Shown: positions 25,829-36,592 of the stretch, piece after piece
Layout: every line of letters starts with the position of its first letter
Position numbering within the stretch: position 1 is the first letter of the stretch
From: Amblyornis subalaris
Lineage: Eukaryota > Chordata > Aves > Passeriformes > Ptilonorhynchidae
DNA: 64,000 bases
Reading direction: 5' to 3'
NCBI GenBank assembly: GCA_018881555.1
Contig: JACAXG010000131.1
Span: 682,001-746,000, forward strand
Notes under the pieces: model-generated
What the model was told of the DNA's origin: nothing
What the model saw: the letters and a program-made list of their open reading frames with translations, nothing else
Databases searched by the model: none
Translations under genes and position numbers: made by a program

Positions 25829-26481
25829 ATTGGATCACGGAATCATTCAGCTTGAAAAAGACCTCTAACATTGAGTCCAGCCACTAAACCTAACACTGCC
25901 AGGTCAGTCACTAAACCATATCCCTCAGAACCATGTCTTTTAATGTCATTTCAAGTCTTTTAAATCCCTTCAGGGATGGTGGCTCCACCACTGCCTTCGG
26001 CAGCCTGTTCCAGTGCTTAACCACCCTTTCTGTGAACAAACTTTTCCTAATATCCAAACTAAACCTCCCCTGACACAAGTCGAAGACATTTCCTCTCATC
26101 CTGTTCCTTGTTCCCTGGGAACAGAGCCTGACCCCCACCTGGCTGCACCCTCCTGTCAGGGAGTTGCAGACAGTGAGAAAGTCCCCCCTGAGCCTCCTTT
26201 TGTCCAGGCTGAGCCCTCCCAGCTCCCTCAGCTGCTCCTCACCAGACTTGTGCTCCAGACCCTTCCCCAGCTCTGTTCCCTTCTCTGGACATGCCCCAGC
26301 CCTTCAATGTCTTTCTTGTCATTAGAGGCCCAAAACTGATTACAGCGCTCAAGGTGTGGCCTCACCAGTGCCCAGCACAGGGCACAATCACTGCCCTGGT
26401 CCTGCTGGCCACACTATTGCTGGTACAGCTCAGGTGTCATTGGCCTTCTTGGCCACCTGGGCACACCTGGCTCATGTTCAT
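25829..26481 (-). mobile_element. CR1 LINE, minus strand, about 650 bases with intact 3' end
   Basis: The + strand begins with the CR1 terminus 'ggatcacggaatcattcagcttg'. It continues through 'ccactaaaccatatccctcag', 'gatggtggctccaccactgcc', 'ggcagcctgttccagtgcttaaccacc', 'aaacttttcctaatatccaaactaaacctcccc', 'cagctccctcagctgctcctcaccagacttgtgctccag', 'aaggtgtggcctcaccagtgcccagcacag' and 'ggccttcttggccacctgggcacacctggctcatgttc'. It belongs to the same subfamily as the plus-strand copy at 12.3 kb, with about 400 bases overlapping in inverted orientation. Confidence 0.95.
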
Positions 26482-28260
26482 CCTTCATGTAGAAACAAAA
26501 AAGGAACATTGTTAGGGATTTCTAGAAGAGAAAAAAAAGCAGCACATATTTCCCACCAGACTACCTGGCTGCTTTTATACTTTCCCTAGGCTGGATTCAT
26601 CACATTTATTCGAGGCGGTAAATTCTGAATGCGTTGGGGCAGCTTTGTTATGGTGTGAACTCAGTNGAAGCCCCAGTGAGGGAAACTGTTTATTCTAGCT
26701 CAGTGCACTCCCAGCCACCCTGGTTATAGTTCCTTTCTGGCCAGGACAGCCTTCTGAGTCTGTGGAGGATGGGAGGTTGCAGCAGCTTTCTGTCTCCACA
26801 CTCTGCTTTCCTGGTGGTCTGGCCACCTGGAGAGCTCTGCATCAGGGTGTTTGAACCAAGCCTGTGCCATGCCTGGCCCAGTACCTTTCTCAGGCATTTA
26901 AACACCCAAAGTATAGCAAGAGGTGCTTTATCTATTTCTGTAGCTGCCCAAGATTTTGAGGTTCTTACGAATGTTGTTCCCTGCACCATGAGCAGCATTC
27001 AGACCTTAGCATGTGCCAAGTATGAGTGTGTGTTTACACACAGTACCATGATACTTCATGTAGGCACTTAGTGGCTTGGACATTTACCCTTTTGAAGAGC
27101 CTGGAAACATCATTACAGGAACTTAAATAAATTAGAAATAGAAGCTAAAAGTAAACAATAAAAGCGCTGCAGCAGTCTTTTCTTTCTCCATGCTACTATT
27201 TTAATCCTCCTGTGAAAATCTGGGTAAGTTGATCCCCCCCTTGTAAAAATGTTTCCTTAAAACAGACAAACCTTTGAAATTGGATCTTCTAAGAAGGCTT
27301 TGTTATTGTATGACATGTCTAATGGGTAGATGCTTCTATTACCAGGACTGTCTTCCATAATATTTTACTGCTTTGATGCTCTGCTAATGTTGTATTTTGA
27401 TATATTTCCTCTTCAGTATTTACCTGTAGAGAAACAGCTCTTTTATTATTTTCAACAGAATTTTTGTGTTTCATAGGAAGACTTATTAATACATCGAGTG
27501 AATGGAGGTTCTTTAAAAGACTCTCATGAACCATAAAAGCAAAGCACATGTGANGTGAAATTCATAACTTCTATTAAAGCATCAAGTTCAGTTTCACTTC
27601 CCAGAAGCAAGGGCACCAAATNTGGGGGCCTTTATTTTTTTTTTTTTTTTGAGTGTTTTCTTTTAGTTCTTAAACTACTTTGCATTCTGCAGCTTGGCAA
27701 AAATCTGAGCCCTCTGACTCTTTAGTTTAGTGTTTATTCTGCTGTGGAGAGGTACAATGCAAAAGTGAAGGAAAAAAATGAAGAGTTAAAGTAATAAATT
27801 TCTTGTGCATTTCTAGTTATTACTTCTGGTAGCAGAAAGGGGTAAAAAAGGGTTTTGTTTGGTATCTTAAAGAATGTTATCCTAGAAGCATGTTAGAATC
27901 AAGAAACATATCAAATGCTATACAAATACAATTAACAATTANAGAAGCTTTACTTTTATTTTAGTGTCTAAAAATCCTGGATCCATTGCAAAGAAAAAGG
28001 AAGCGGCTGTGGGTGGGTGTGGTGGTTTTTACTTTTTGCTGAAACCGCCATGCCAGTATCTAGTTTTCTGTGTGTGGGAAAGAAGTTGGCAGGAGTTACG
28101 TGGGAAAACAGTGAAGGCAAACTGAGATAGAAATAGCTTTGGAAGGTAGAAAGCATGGAAGTGAGGGAGGAAGAAAGTCGATGCATCTGGAACTTGATTT
28201 CCTATATAATCAAGTGGTGCAGTTGGCTTTAACCATGTCTCAGCATCAACTCTGGTATAT
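26482..28260. other. SUPT3H upstream intron, no gene seen
   Basis: Intron-like sequence with a T-run at 27634-27650. A pair of overlapping opposite-strand frames at 26690-27071 has no recognisable protein. Nothing else is seen. Confidence 0.55.
27634..27650. repeat. T homopolymer tract
   Basis: A run of about 17 Ts follows 'ggcctttat'. No adjacent SINE or LINE body was recognised, so I do not call it a retroposon tail. Confidence 0.8.
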
Positions 28261-28520
28261 CATGGAATCACAGGATGGTGTGGGTTGGAAGGGACCTTAA
28301 AGATCCTCTTGTTCCACCCCCTTCCATGGGCAGGGACACCTTNCACTATGCCAGCTTGCTTCAAGCCCCATCCAACCTGGCCTTGGACACTTCCAGGGAT
28401 GGGGCAGCCACAGCTTCCGTGGGCAACCTGTGCCAGTGATTCACCATCCTCACAGGGAAGAATTTCTTCATAGTACCTGTTCTAAACCTGCCCTTGTTCA
28501 GTTTCAAGCCATTCCCCTTA
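28261..28520 (-). mobile_element. CR1 LINE 3'-end fragment
   Basis: The + strand opens with 'catggaatcacaggatggtgtgggttggaaggg', then 'ccttaaagatcctcttgttccaccccc', 'catgggcagggacacctt', 'agccccatccaacctggccttggacacttccaggg', 'gggcaacctgtgccagtg' and 'gaagaatttcttcatagtacctgttctaaacc'. This is the 3' terminus of the same CR1 subfamily as the 8.3 kb copy, 5'-truncated at about 28520. One N lies inside. Confidence 0.95.
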
Positions 28521-30312
28521 AAGATTTGATATTTGTCTCCTTTTAGATCGATGTGCTGGATTATGATTGCAGCTCTTCTGCCTGTCCTGCCATTGAGGGA
28601 ACTGTTAATTACTTTTGAGAGGGATTTCTGAATACAGATAAGGAGGACAGCTCAATGTAATGGCAGCATCCTGCCTCAATATCCGATTTTTGTTCTTGCA
28701 CTTTGTTGTCTGTGGAAAAGAAACGCCAAACCCTTTAATTCGTACATGTGGAGTGCTGAGAGAAACTGTGAACATCGGAAATGTATGTCCAAGAGGACGA
28801 TGTTGGCAACCAGGTGTTTACTACTGTCTTGCATTGTTGTTTTATTTTGTATTTGAAGCCTTAAAATACTTTCTATAGAATACTTACAATAGAATAATCA
28901 CTTTTAAAAATTAAAAGACCAGTAGTTAAGAATGAACACTATATTATGTTTGTGATGACTCCTCTGTTTGGTTATATATACCCTGTGTGCTTAAAAAAGA
29001 TATTAATTGTCCTTTTCATTTACTTATGAACCTTACTGTTAAAAAAAAAAAACCAAAAACTTGAGCTTTATCCTGTATGGGCACTTGTTTTGAATCTGTG
29101 ATGGTTGTAATATGTTGCAAGGTACTAGGGTAATAAATATTTCTGNTTTTATATGTATTTCCTATATCATATCCATGTATTTACAGTTTATAACATATTT
29201 AAGTCTCTGGATGGATTGCTGTGCTGTGCTGTGCTTATAGTCCGTGTACACGTGCACTCCTGCATAATAGGGAAAAAATTATTTGAATTGTGCTCATTTT
29301 AGAGATGTTGTACAATTTGTTGTAAAACACAACCATCTCTTTAAGATGCTGATAGTCCCAACAAGAGAGAAAGTGATNGGGAACAAACACAGAGTGTAAT
29401 TTCCTCATGCCATGACTAGTGTAGGACAGTGGATTATGTTCAGATTTTGCCTGAGTAGTTCTTTTTGTGCTCTTACACATATCAGGCTGAGATTTATTAT
29501 CATTAGAATTTCAAATGCTGTTTGCAGAATACTGGATATAATTTCATTATTAGATAAAGGAAAAGAACCCTACTATAGAGCTCTTTATTTGTTTATAGAT
29601 AAAAGATTTTTTTAGTTTATTGCAAGTAAGAAAAATACTTTTGTAAGGAAACAAATGATATATTCAGTCACCTATGAAGATTTGAATCTTGCTTATAAAT
29701 AAATTTTCACTATTTTTATAAGAATCTGTAGTGTTATTGTTGGCCTGTGCTATTTTATTTATGATGAATATATTTTACTGTACAAGTTTTCATATTTTAA
29801 AAACTCAACTTTAGGAGGAGAGAAAACATTTTATTTTCAGAAATATTCTGAGGAAATACTAAATAGCATAGGAGTTGTCTTTAACTAGAATTATATAGGA
29901 CTGATATTTCTTAGAGACAAGAAATACCAGAAAAAGAAGTAGAAGAAAAGTAGAAAGAGGAACAAATACCTGGCAAAGCCCATTGTCACGGTTCCTCATT
30001 TTATGGCACCTGTTGGAGTCACTTTGCCTTTTGTTTGCAATATTATTTGAACACTATAATTTCTTTATGACCTCCTGTCACTTCATGTTGCAGTGCAGAC
30101 TTGAAGAGCCTCACATATATTATCACGTATAAAAATGTTTACCCATAATTTATTTCTTTCATATTAGAACTATCATTTAGACTTGGGTTAAAATACCTGT
30201 TGGCATTTTACCTTTTCAAATAGTGATTTGGTAATTTTTTTAAGCAAAGGGGGCTGCAAATGGAGAATTACTCCCAGCGGTGCACATGGTGTAGCTTTAC
30301 CTGCTCCTTTCT
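28521..30312. other. SUPT3H upstream intron, no gene seen
   Basis: AT-rich intron with an A-run at 29041-29052. The first 350 bases have a balanced, low-repeat composition (see findings). No exon of SUPT3H is recognised here. Confidence 0.55.
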
Positions 30313-30363
30313 CATGGAATCATAGAATGGGCTGAGTTGGAAGGGACATTAAAGATCATCTAA
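30313..30363 (-). mobile_element. tiny CR1 3'-terminal fragment
   Basis: About 50 bases reading 'catggaatcatagaatgggctgagttggaaggg' then 'acattaaagatcatct' on the + strand, which is the reverse complement of a CR1 3' end. It sits 400 bases upstream of the SUPT3H exon. Confidence 0.85.
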
Positions 30364-30679
30364 AGAGGTGTGGGAAGAGAGTTTATCATTGGAGACTGAG
30401 GCAAAAAAAGTTACTGAGTATCTCAGTCCTCCATTGTTAGCAGTTTACCAGTGCTGTCGATTGAGGGGATGGGGGGTGTACACAAACGTTCCTACAAACT
30501 AGATTTTTATCTGTTTCCTCAATCTTTCAGTTTTTCTCCCCACATGCTTTCGTGTACATTCTTGCAGCTCTTTTGTTCCACTTATCAATATAACTTGGGT
30601 TTATAATCCTTGCACCACGCTGAGTGATCCATTTCTGTACATACAGGTGTATTAACCTTGTTGTTATTATTCATATTTT

Positions 30680-30697
30680 CTTCTTTTTATCTTTCAG
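30680..30697 (+). promoter_or_regulatory. competing upstream 3' splice site (unproductive if used)
   Basis: A second pyrimidine tract ending TATCTTTCAG lies 65 bases upstream of the exon acceptor, with its AG at 30696-30697. If it were used, the added 65 bases would stay in the exon's frame but meet a TAA at 30734-30736. Such a transcript would carry a premature stop. The site is seen in sequence; its use is unknown. Confidence 0.4.
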
Positions 30698-30730
30698 GAG
30701 ACCAATACTTTGTTTCTTTTTAATTCATTT

Positions 30731-30762
30731 CCATAACCTTGCAATAAACCTCTTTCTTTCAG
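30731..30762 (+). promoter_or_regulatory. SUPT3H: 3' splice site of the SUPT3H exon (branch region, pyrimidine tract, CAG)
   Basis: The tract CTCTTTCTTTCAG-like sequence at about 30749-30762 ends in AG at 30761-30762 and fixes the start of the exon. An ATAAC string at 30733-30737 has a plausible branch-point shape, with its A about 26 bases upstream of the AG. The acceptor is seen directly; the branch point is inferred. Confidence 0.8.
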
Positions 30763-30847
30763 GTTTTCCCTGGGAGATGCTCGCAGGCCACTCCATGAAA
30801 CTGCAGTTCTGGTGGAAGACATTGTCCACACTCAGCTGATAAATTTG
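30763..30847 (+). CDS. SUPT3H: SUPT3H internal coding exon (N-terminal histone-fold segment)
   Basis: This is a single internal exon of SUPT3H, the vertebrate homolog of yeast Spt3. The protein is a nuclear subunit of the SAGA/STAGA histone acetyltransferase coactivator, which contacts TBP and promotes transcription. The exon opens after a pyrimidine-rich tract ending in CAG and stops before a GTAAGA donor. The first base (G) completes a codon from the previous exon. The next 28 codons read [19 protein letters not shown], then I-V, then HTQLINL, and the exon ends in phase 0. From memory, the human protein has the same string with Y for the first F and V for the I, directly after two methionines; the leading G fits the third base of an ATG. 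Spt3 carries two histone folds, TAF13-like then TAF11-like. This segment is the beginning of the TAF13-like one (end of helix 1, loop 1 and most of helix 2). TAF13 itself is excluded by the [10 protein letters not shown] string. A processed copy is unlikely because introns flank both sides and the sequence is intact. The frame hits TAA nine bases after the exon end. Neighbouring exons were not found in the window. Confidence 0.95.
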
Positions 30848-30853
30848 GTAAGA
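30848..30853 (+). promoter_or_regulatory. SUPT3H: 5' splice site (GTAAGA) after the SUPT3H exon
   Basis: GTAAGA follows the codon TTG (Leu). It is a near-consensus U1 donor, and the reading frame closes at the next TAA, which supports the exon end here. Confidence 0.9.
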
Positions 30854-31542
30854 ACTTAAAAAATAGAAAAATAGTCTTCACTCTAAAACTCCTTCAATCC
30901 ACGTGATGTTTTCATGATCAAATGACTAATAACAGATTATTCTGGGTTTAGAAACAAATAAAACACAGAAAATGAGGGTGGTGCTCTTGTCTCAGTGATC
31001 TGTAGAAGATGCTGTCTTTCTTGTGGTTATGTCCTGTGTGTGGGGGATATCTGCAACCCCACCTAACCCTGGGAATAAAGCTGATGGGGATTCCNGTTAA
31101 AATTTTTAAGTTGTTAAAAAGAACTGGCTATTCATCTAAAGACTGCCTTGCTATTTTTTTTTATGTTGTAGTATTTGTGTTAATGCATTATTCACTTAAG
31201 ATTTATGTTTTAATATTCCTATTACATGATGTTTTGATTTCTGACAAAAAATAATGCAGAAATATGGAATATTTGAATATACTGAAAGCAAATCAAAGTG
31301 TTGTATAAATGAGGCCATTTTGAATCTCGTCTGTCAGAAGCAACTCTACATTTGAACTTCTCCATAGTTTTTAAATAAAAGTTCAACAACTCTTCTTAAA
31401 AAATCAATCATGGTATTTTATACCATGGCACAAATTTGCCATCTGACATNTTGTATAGAAAGGAGTAATCTGACATGTCACCTGTAGGTTGGGAAGTATA
31501 ACAAGTATGGTTTTCTTATTATAGTCTTTTAAAGACATGTAG
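30854..31542. other. SUPT3H downstream intron start, no gene seen
   Basis: AT-rich intron beginning right after the donor. An open frame at 31009-31254 is hydrophobic by composition only. Nothing else is seen. Confidence 0.6.
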
Positions 31543-31650
31543 GTGTGGCACTGAGGGACATGGTTTAATGGTGGCCTTGGCAGTGCTGGGTTAATGGTTG
31601 GACTGGATCTCAGAGGTCTTTTCCAACTTTAGTGATTCTGTGATTCCAAT
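31543..31650 (+). mobile_element. CR1 LINE 3'-end fragment, plus strand
   Basis: The blocks 'gtgtggcactgagggacatggttta', 'ggtggccttggcagtgctgggttaatggttggactggatc' and 'ggtcttttccaactttagtgattctgtgattc' are the last ~105 bases of a CR1. It is the same subfamily as the 3.0, 12.3, 25.8 and 55.3 kb copies. Confidence 0.93.
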
Positions 31651-31935
31651 GAAATTACCAGCATGTGTGGGAATGGACATTATATGGACCTAATATATAT
31701 ATATAAAAAATACTAATACATATTATAACTAATATTCATATCTGATGAGTCCTTGGATCAGCCAGAGCTTTAATCTGCAAGTTCTTATATCTCTTCTCTG
31801 GAATGAGCCCTTTTAGCAATCACAAGGAGTTTCAAATTTCAAGGTAGATTCTGGTATTACATTAACTAGAACTAAAAACTTTTGTAAAATGATAAAATTC
31901 AGAATGGGGCACAGCACATATTATAAATCTGTATG

Positions 31936-31976
31936 CATATATAAAATATATATTATATATATATTCTATATATTCA
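31936..31976. repeat. (AT)n-rich microsatellite
   Basis: Imperfect TA repeats with interruptions ('catatataaaatatatattatatatatattctatatat'). Low complexity only. Confidence 0.85.
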
Positions 31977-32034
31977 CACGTATNTATATTTTTAATAGAA
32001 ATATGCTAAAATTAAACTTCCCCTTGCCCACTGT

Positions 32035-32720
32035 TTGCCTGCAGCAGGTGTTTTCCTTCAGCTTTGCACCTAATCCAGCAGCTGTTCGGTACTTTCTTGC
32101 ATCTCAGCAAATGCCTTGGCATCCCTTCCAGCTCCGGGCAGTTTCTCTCTGCTCATACCTCCACGGCCCAACAGTGTATCCCTGTCTCCGCAGTCTCCTG
32201 GCATCTTTGTGGATTCTTTCCTTATTACTCTCCTCTTGGTCCGTACTGAATGTGCCCCGTGGCTCCTTGGAGGGGACAGCGTCTCTCCCCTCTCCACAGG
32301 TTTCCCACTGGTTAAACATGCAGCTCTGGGCATATATTTGTAGTTCTTATTCCAGCTTTGGCTCTGACAAAGTAACTTTTTCTCTTTGTTAATGACCCCT
32401 GTAATTTATGCAAACCGATGGCTGCGGCTTCGCTCTTCCCTCAGCAGCAACGTGGTGGAGTCTGGGCTCTTCCGTCCCGCCGAGGCTGAGCTGAGCTGAG
32501 CTTTACCAAACCCTGCAGCTGAGAGAGTGCAACCTGTGGCCATGTGGTCTGTGCACTGTAATCAAAGCCGGGAACTTACTCAGGGGCTGGATGTGACCTG
32601 GGGTTAACCCTGCGTGGGGTGCAGGAGCTTGTAGGATTTCCTGACAGAAGGAAGAATGGGAACAGAGCGGCAGATAAACAGCTTTTCTAACCTTTCCCCT
32701 CCCAGCCCAAGACAGCACTT
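32035..32720. other. GC-richer patch in the SUPT3H downstream intron
   Basis: About 690 bases of clearly higher GC, with scattered CpGs ('ttcggtac', 'ctccgggc', 'ccacggcc', 'cgtcccgccgagg'), follow directly after an AT microsatellite. The longest open frame of the whole window (31889-32392, 167 codons) overlaps it. That frame starts inside the AT repeat and encodes no recognisable domain, so I do not call it a gene. The patch includes a GAGCT tandem at 32485-32502 and an octamer-like TTATGCAAA at 32408-32416. Regulatory element, old LTR or chance are all possible. Confidence 0.4.
32485..32502. repeat. short GCTGA/GAGCT tandem
   Basis: Just over three units of a 5-base repeat, 'gctgagctgagctgagct'. 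Confidence 0.75.
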
Positions 32721-34124
32721 TATTTCTGAGGAAGTGAAAGTATCTTTAATAGCTCATTGCTTTGACCTCTGACATTGACATGCCGGAACTCTTAAATCAG
32801 TAGCGTTTTACATGCTCTGGACTTCTGATAGGGAATTGTGCACATTTGTCATTCTCAACTGCACATCCTTATTGAGCTGTTCTATGGAATTTTCACTTTA
32901 CCTGTAGGTGTTTGTGTGGGTGTTCACCCAGTAGTAGAAAAATGCTATTTTTATAATTGAAGCTGACTGCAGGAGTAAATTTATTGCTTGCCACCTGGAT
33001 TTTGTCATATTACTCATGTTAATGGACTACGCAGTTCTCACTATGTAATGCAATGATTTCTTGTTTAATTCACGTCCATTTTTCCATCCATAATACAGGT
33101 ATAAGGCTAAACAGCAGAAATTACTTTTATTCCTGCAATAAAGCTGGCACGTTGCACACATCTCTCATAGTAAGCATTTGTAAGAAGAGCTTGTTCTTGT
33201 TGATTAAGTCCAGGTTTGAGCCTCTGCATTAAAAAATAAGTTGCCAGCATGATTACCTTTGATTGGTTGACTTTTGATATCTCGCAGGTTTATAGTTCCA
33301 GCTTCCTATTTTCAGAGTTGATCTGAACTCTATTAAATCAGGGTCTGGTCTGGACAGATTTATACAGTCCCTGCTTCAAACCACTATACACTTCATGAAG
33401 TCCGGCTGCTGTAGCAGATGAGTGCACTAACAAGGCAAATTCCTGGAAAGCAGACTTTTAAAAGAGTCTGCATCACATTTTATGATCAATTTTTGGGTGT
33501 ATTTTGAACAATATGTACACTGCTTTACATTAAGGGGAATTCTACTTAAAGTATATAGCAGTATGTAGGAGGAAATGAGCATCTCCGGAGGAAGATTCAT
33601 ATTATCCTAAAATTACTTTCTGAATTGAATAAGCTTGTATCTGTCAAGGAATTTATTTTCTCAGCTGATTAATAAAGGAATCCTTTGGCAGCTGGCTGGA
33701 GTTTGAATANATAGGAGATAGGCCTAAAGGTTGAGAGATAAATTCCATCCGATTTGTGTCAGGATGCTAGCATGCATTTGAAGTTTTTNTGCTATTCAGA
33801 CCCTTGGAAGGGGAACTCAAAGATCCTCCTTTAGGACAAATTTATGTTATTCAGTGTTTTATCGAGGCTGTATCTAAGAGGAATGGAATAGGAATTTTTG
33901 TTCATTATTCCATTGAGTGGTTTGTCATGGAAATAGCTGAAGTCTTGCACATATATAGATGTAAAATCATTTGGAAAATGTTTTAGATAATANTTAAGAA
34001 AGAGGAGAAGTCCCCCCTCACCTTCACCAGCTCTCTCCAGAATTTTTATCATGCTGGGCTGGATCATAAGAAAATGTAGTATTATTAGACTAATATTAAA
34101 AACTAATTACTATTAGTATCTTCT

Positions 34125-34150
34125 CTTGTTCATGCTTCTTGTTCATGCTT
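34125..34150. repeat. perfect 13-base tandem duplication
   Basis: The unit CTTGTTCATGCTT is present twice head to tail with no mismatch. This is a small local duplication. Confidence 0.9.
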
Positions 34151-36556
34151 CAGATTTCATGTTCAAAGACACATAGACAATAAGATCATGATATACTAAT
34201 TAAATCAGAAAGGCTGTTAAGGCATTACCTTCCTTGTGCTGGCAGTGTATCAACTGGGCATTTGTTATCAGAATGAAATACCAGCACTTTATTCTCTAGA
34301 CATGCTGGGTGTGGCAGGGGTAGTGCAGCCACCTGTTTTCACAGAATTTGGTTATTCAGCGTAGAAATAGATGTGAACTTCAATCCTTTACTTTCTGTTT
34401 TGGAGATATCAAATGGCTTCTGGGATGAGATTACATTTGTTTTTACAAAATGAAAGATATTTTAGCAGTAGGACGGAGTTCAGCAAGGTAGATGAATAGG
34501 TAAATTACACAAAGGCACACTAAAAAATACAGGTAAGTAACCTCTGTCCATGAAAGTGGCTGCTCAGACNGAAGGCCACTGCACATCACAACAGCCTTGG
34601 AACTGCATCCTTTAAATGCTTTATCTGCTGTAATTCTTTGTAATGTGTGGTAAGTCATTATCACAGTCATTGTGGCAGTGGAGACTGTCACAAATGATAG
34701 AATTCATGTTAATAGAATTGTGGTTTACTCCCTGTCAGCCAATGTGTGTCTGCTGCAAGACAGACTCTGATCTCTTCAACTGATGTCAAATGGTTGAAGT
34801 CAGACTCACTCAGTTGGCTTTTTTAGAATTCAGTAGTGTCAACTTAAAGGAACTTCAGTTGCCCAAAATCATGTTGTACATGATATCTGTTGGGATTTCT
34901 TNCATAATTTACTTTTGTCTTCCTATGGAAGTATTTAATTTCATACAACTTGTTCTGCTACCTAANACTATTAATATTCCATTCTTGTTTCCTTTGTAGG
35001 AGCATGGTTTGGGACCTGTGTTACATACATGCATTTATGAACACTTTGAGTACACACATGGATAATGGTTTTTTCTTGTTTTTTACTGTTTGAAATTAAT
35101 TATCTCTTACACAGATAACATATTTAATCCAGAATCAGTCCTTTGGTCTCAACCAAAGCACAAAGCACAGGTCAGCAAGTGAATATACTGGAATACGTAG
35201 ATTATATTAAAATGCAGCAGTAATTCATAGGTAGAAAACTTAACGTGAGATGCAGAGGTTCAGCAGTATGCCAAGTCCTGAGTATGTCTGTGGTAAATCC
35301 ATTCTGTGGAATAAATTGGTTTTTATAGTGAGAAGTTTCATAAAGTTTGGTAGTCGTTTGGAAAGCAATGGTGAAAATACAGAGACAAGCAGAANTGTAG
35401 GTTTACTGATACAAAATACTAAGTTAGTTATCGTGAGCAGCATTAGTTTTATGTTTCCAAAGGGCNGTGTATTTTCTGCATCAACGTGGTATGTTTTCTT
35501 CACTTCCCAGCCTGATTCCTGCAGCTGTTACCCTTTTTATGCAGTTCAAAACAAAAGAAGGAGGAGGGAAAACTCACCTTCACTTGCCCATCCATAGAGA
35601 AAGACTATGACAGTGGGAGAGACAAGTAGCAAAAATGAGGATTTAAACTGAAACAAGGGTAGAACTTTCTTGATCTTTTACAGGTTTTTGCTCGTACAAG
35701 TTTTTTGTTTTTTTAAATCAAATCACAAGTTGTTATTCGTTCACAACCTGGGTTAGTCATTTTAATGTGTGTAACCTCACACAGCTCCAGGTTTGTTTAC
35801 TGCGTTTTTGAACTGTTACGCTTGTGACCTTTATATACATAACTGTAGCATTTCTCACATTCCTTTTAAAAAGGAAAGAATTGAAAGAAGCTCGTTTACG
35901 AACAGGAATTGCCCACTGATAAAATCCAGCAGTGTGAAGCACTGTTCCCTCTTGATCCCAAAGTTAAATGCAACTGTCACTTATGCCACCCCAGTAACGG
36001 GAAGAGTCCTTGTTTTATGAGTATTTTAAAGCAGTAATAAAGTTTCCTGTGCAGGACGTTAATTAAAGGGGTTATCAAAATAAGACAAACTAATATAATT
36101 TGTGATTGTACAAAATAAAGGAAGTCGAGGGTACCATAGGGACCTAATGAATCACAGGATGGAAACAATCTTCTGGCTAACTAAACATTCAGACTTTGTA
36201 CTAAGTCACAGGGTGGATGTACAGCCCGGCAAACCGGAACACGCAGTGTGTTTACATGGATGGGATAAAGGGAGTTCACAAAAACCATCTGGGAGAAATC
36301 CTTCCACTATTCATTCTTTTCCTACCATAGAGTCAACTAAACAACGTGCATGCTTTTCCAGCAAACACACGGCACATCTGCCCTCGAAGAAATCAAACTG
36401 GAAAATAAGTCTGTAATATAAAAATTTCCCTGGGTACCAGCACTGTGTTTGCATTTCCCATGTGGGATGGAAAAGGAGAGATGGGACTTTATCTCTGGCA
36501 AGTGGTTGTTAATTGTTCCCTGTGCATTTGCAGCATTTAATTGTGATCAATATTTA

Positions 36557-36592
36557 GATTTATATGATAGATTTATATGATAATTTATATGA
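36557..36592. repeat. 13-base tandem repeat, about 2.8 copies
   Basis: The unit GATTTATATGATA occurs twice exactly and then partially (ATTTATATGA). Confidence 0.9.

Noticed and set aside
1..30762. RUNX2 exons on the opposite strand, expected as a neighbour of SUPT3H
   Set aside because: No Runt-domain or other RUNX2 peptide was recognised on the minus strand; the overlap with RUNX2 must lie outside this window.
30624..30839. 71-codon + frame across the SUPT3H exon
   Set aside because: It reads the exon in the wrong register and runs through intron on the left; the correct register is the one giving the SUPT3H peptide between the splice sites.
31889..32392. Longest open frame of the window (167 codons)
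   Set aside because: It starts in an AT microsatellite, shows no domain or conserved motif, and has no splice or promoter support; GC-richer composition alone explains the lack of stops.
33803..33828. CR1-like string 'cttggaaggggaactcaaagatcctc'
   Set aside because: Only about 26 bases resemble a CR1 3' end and the flanks do not continue the match.
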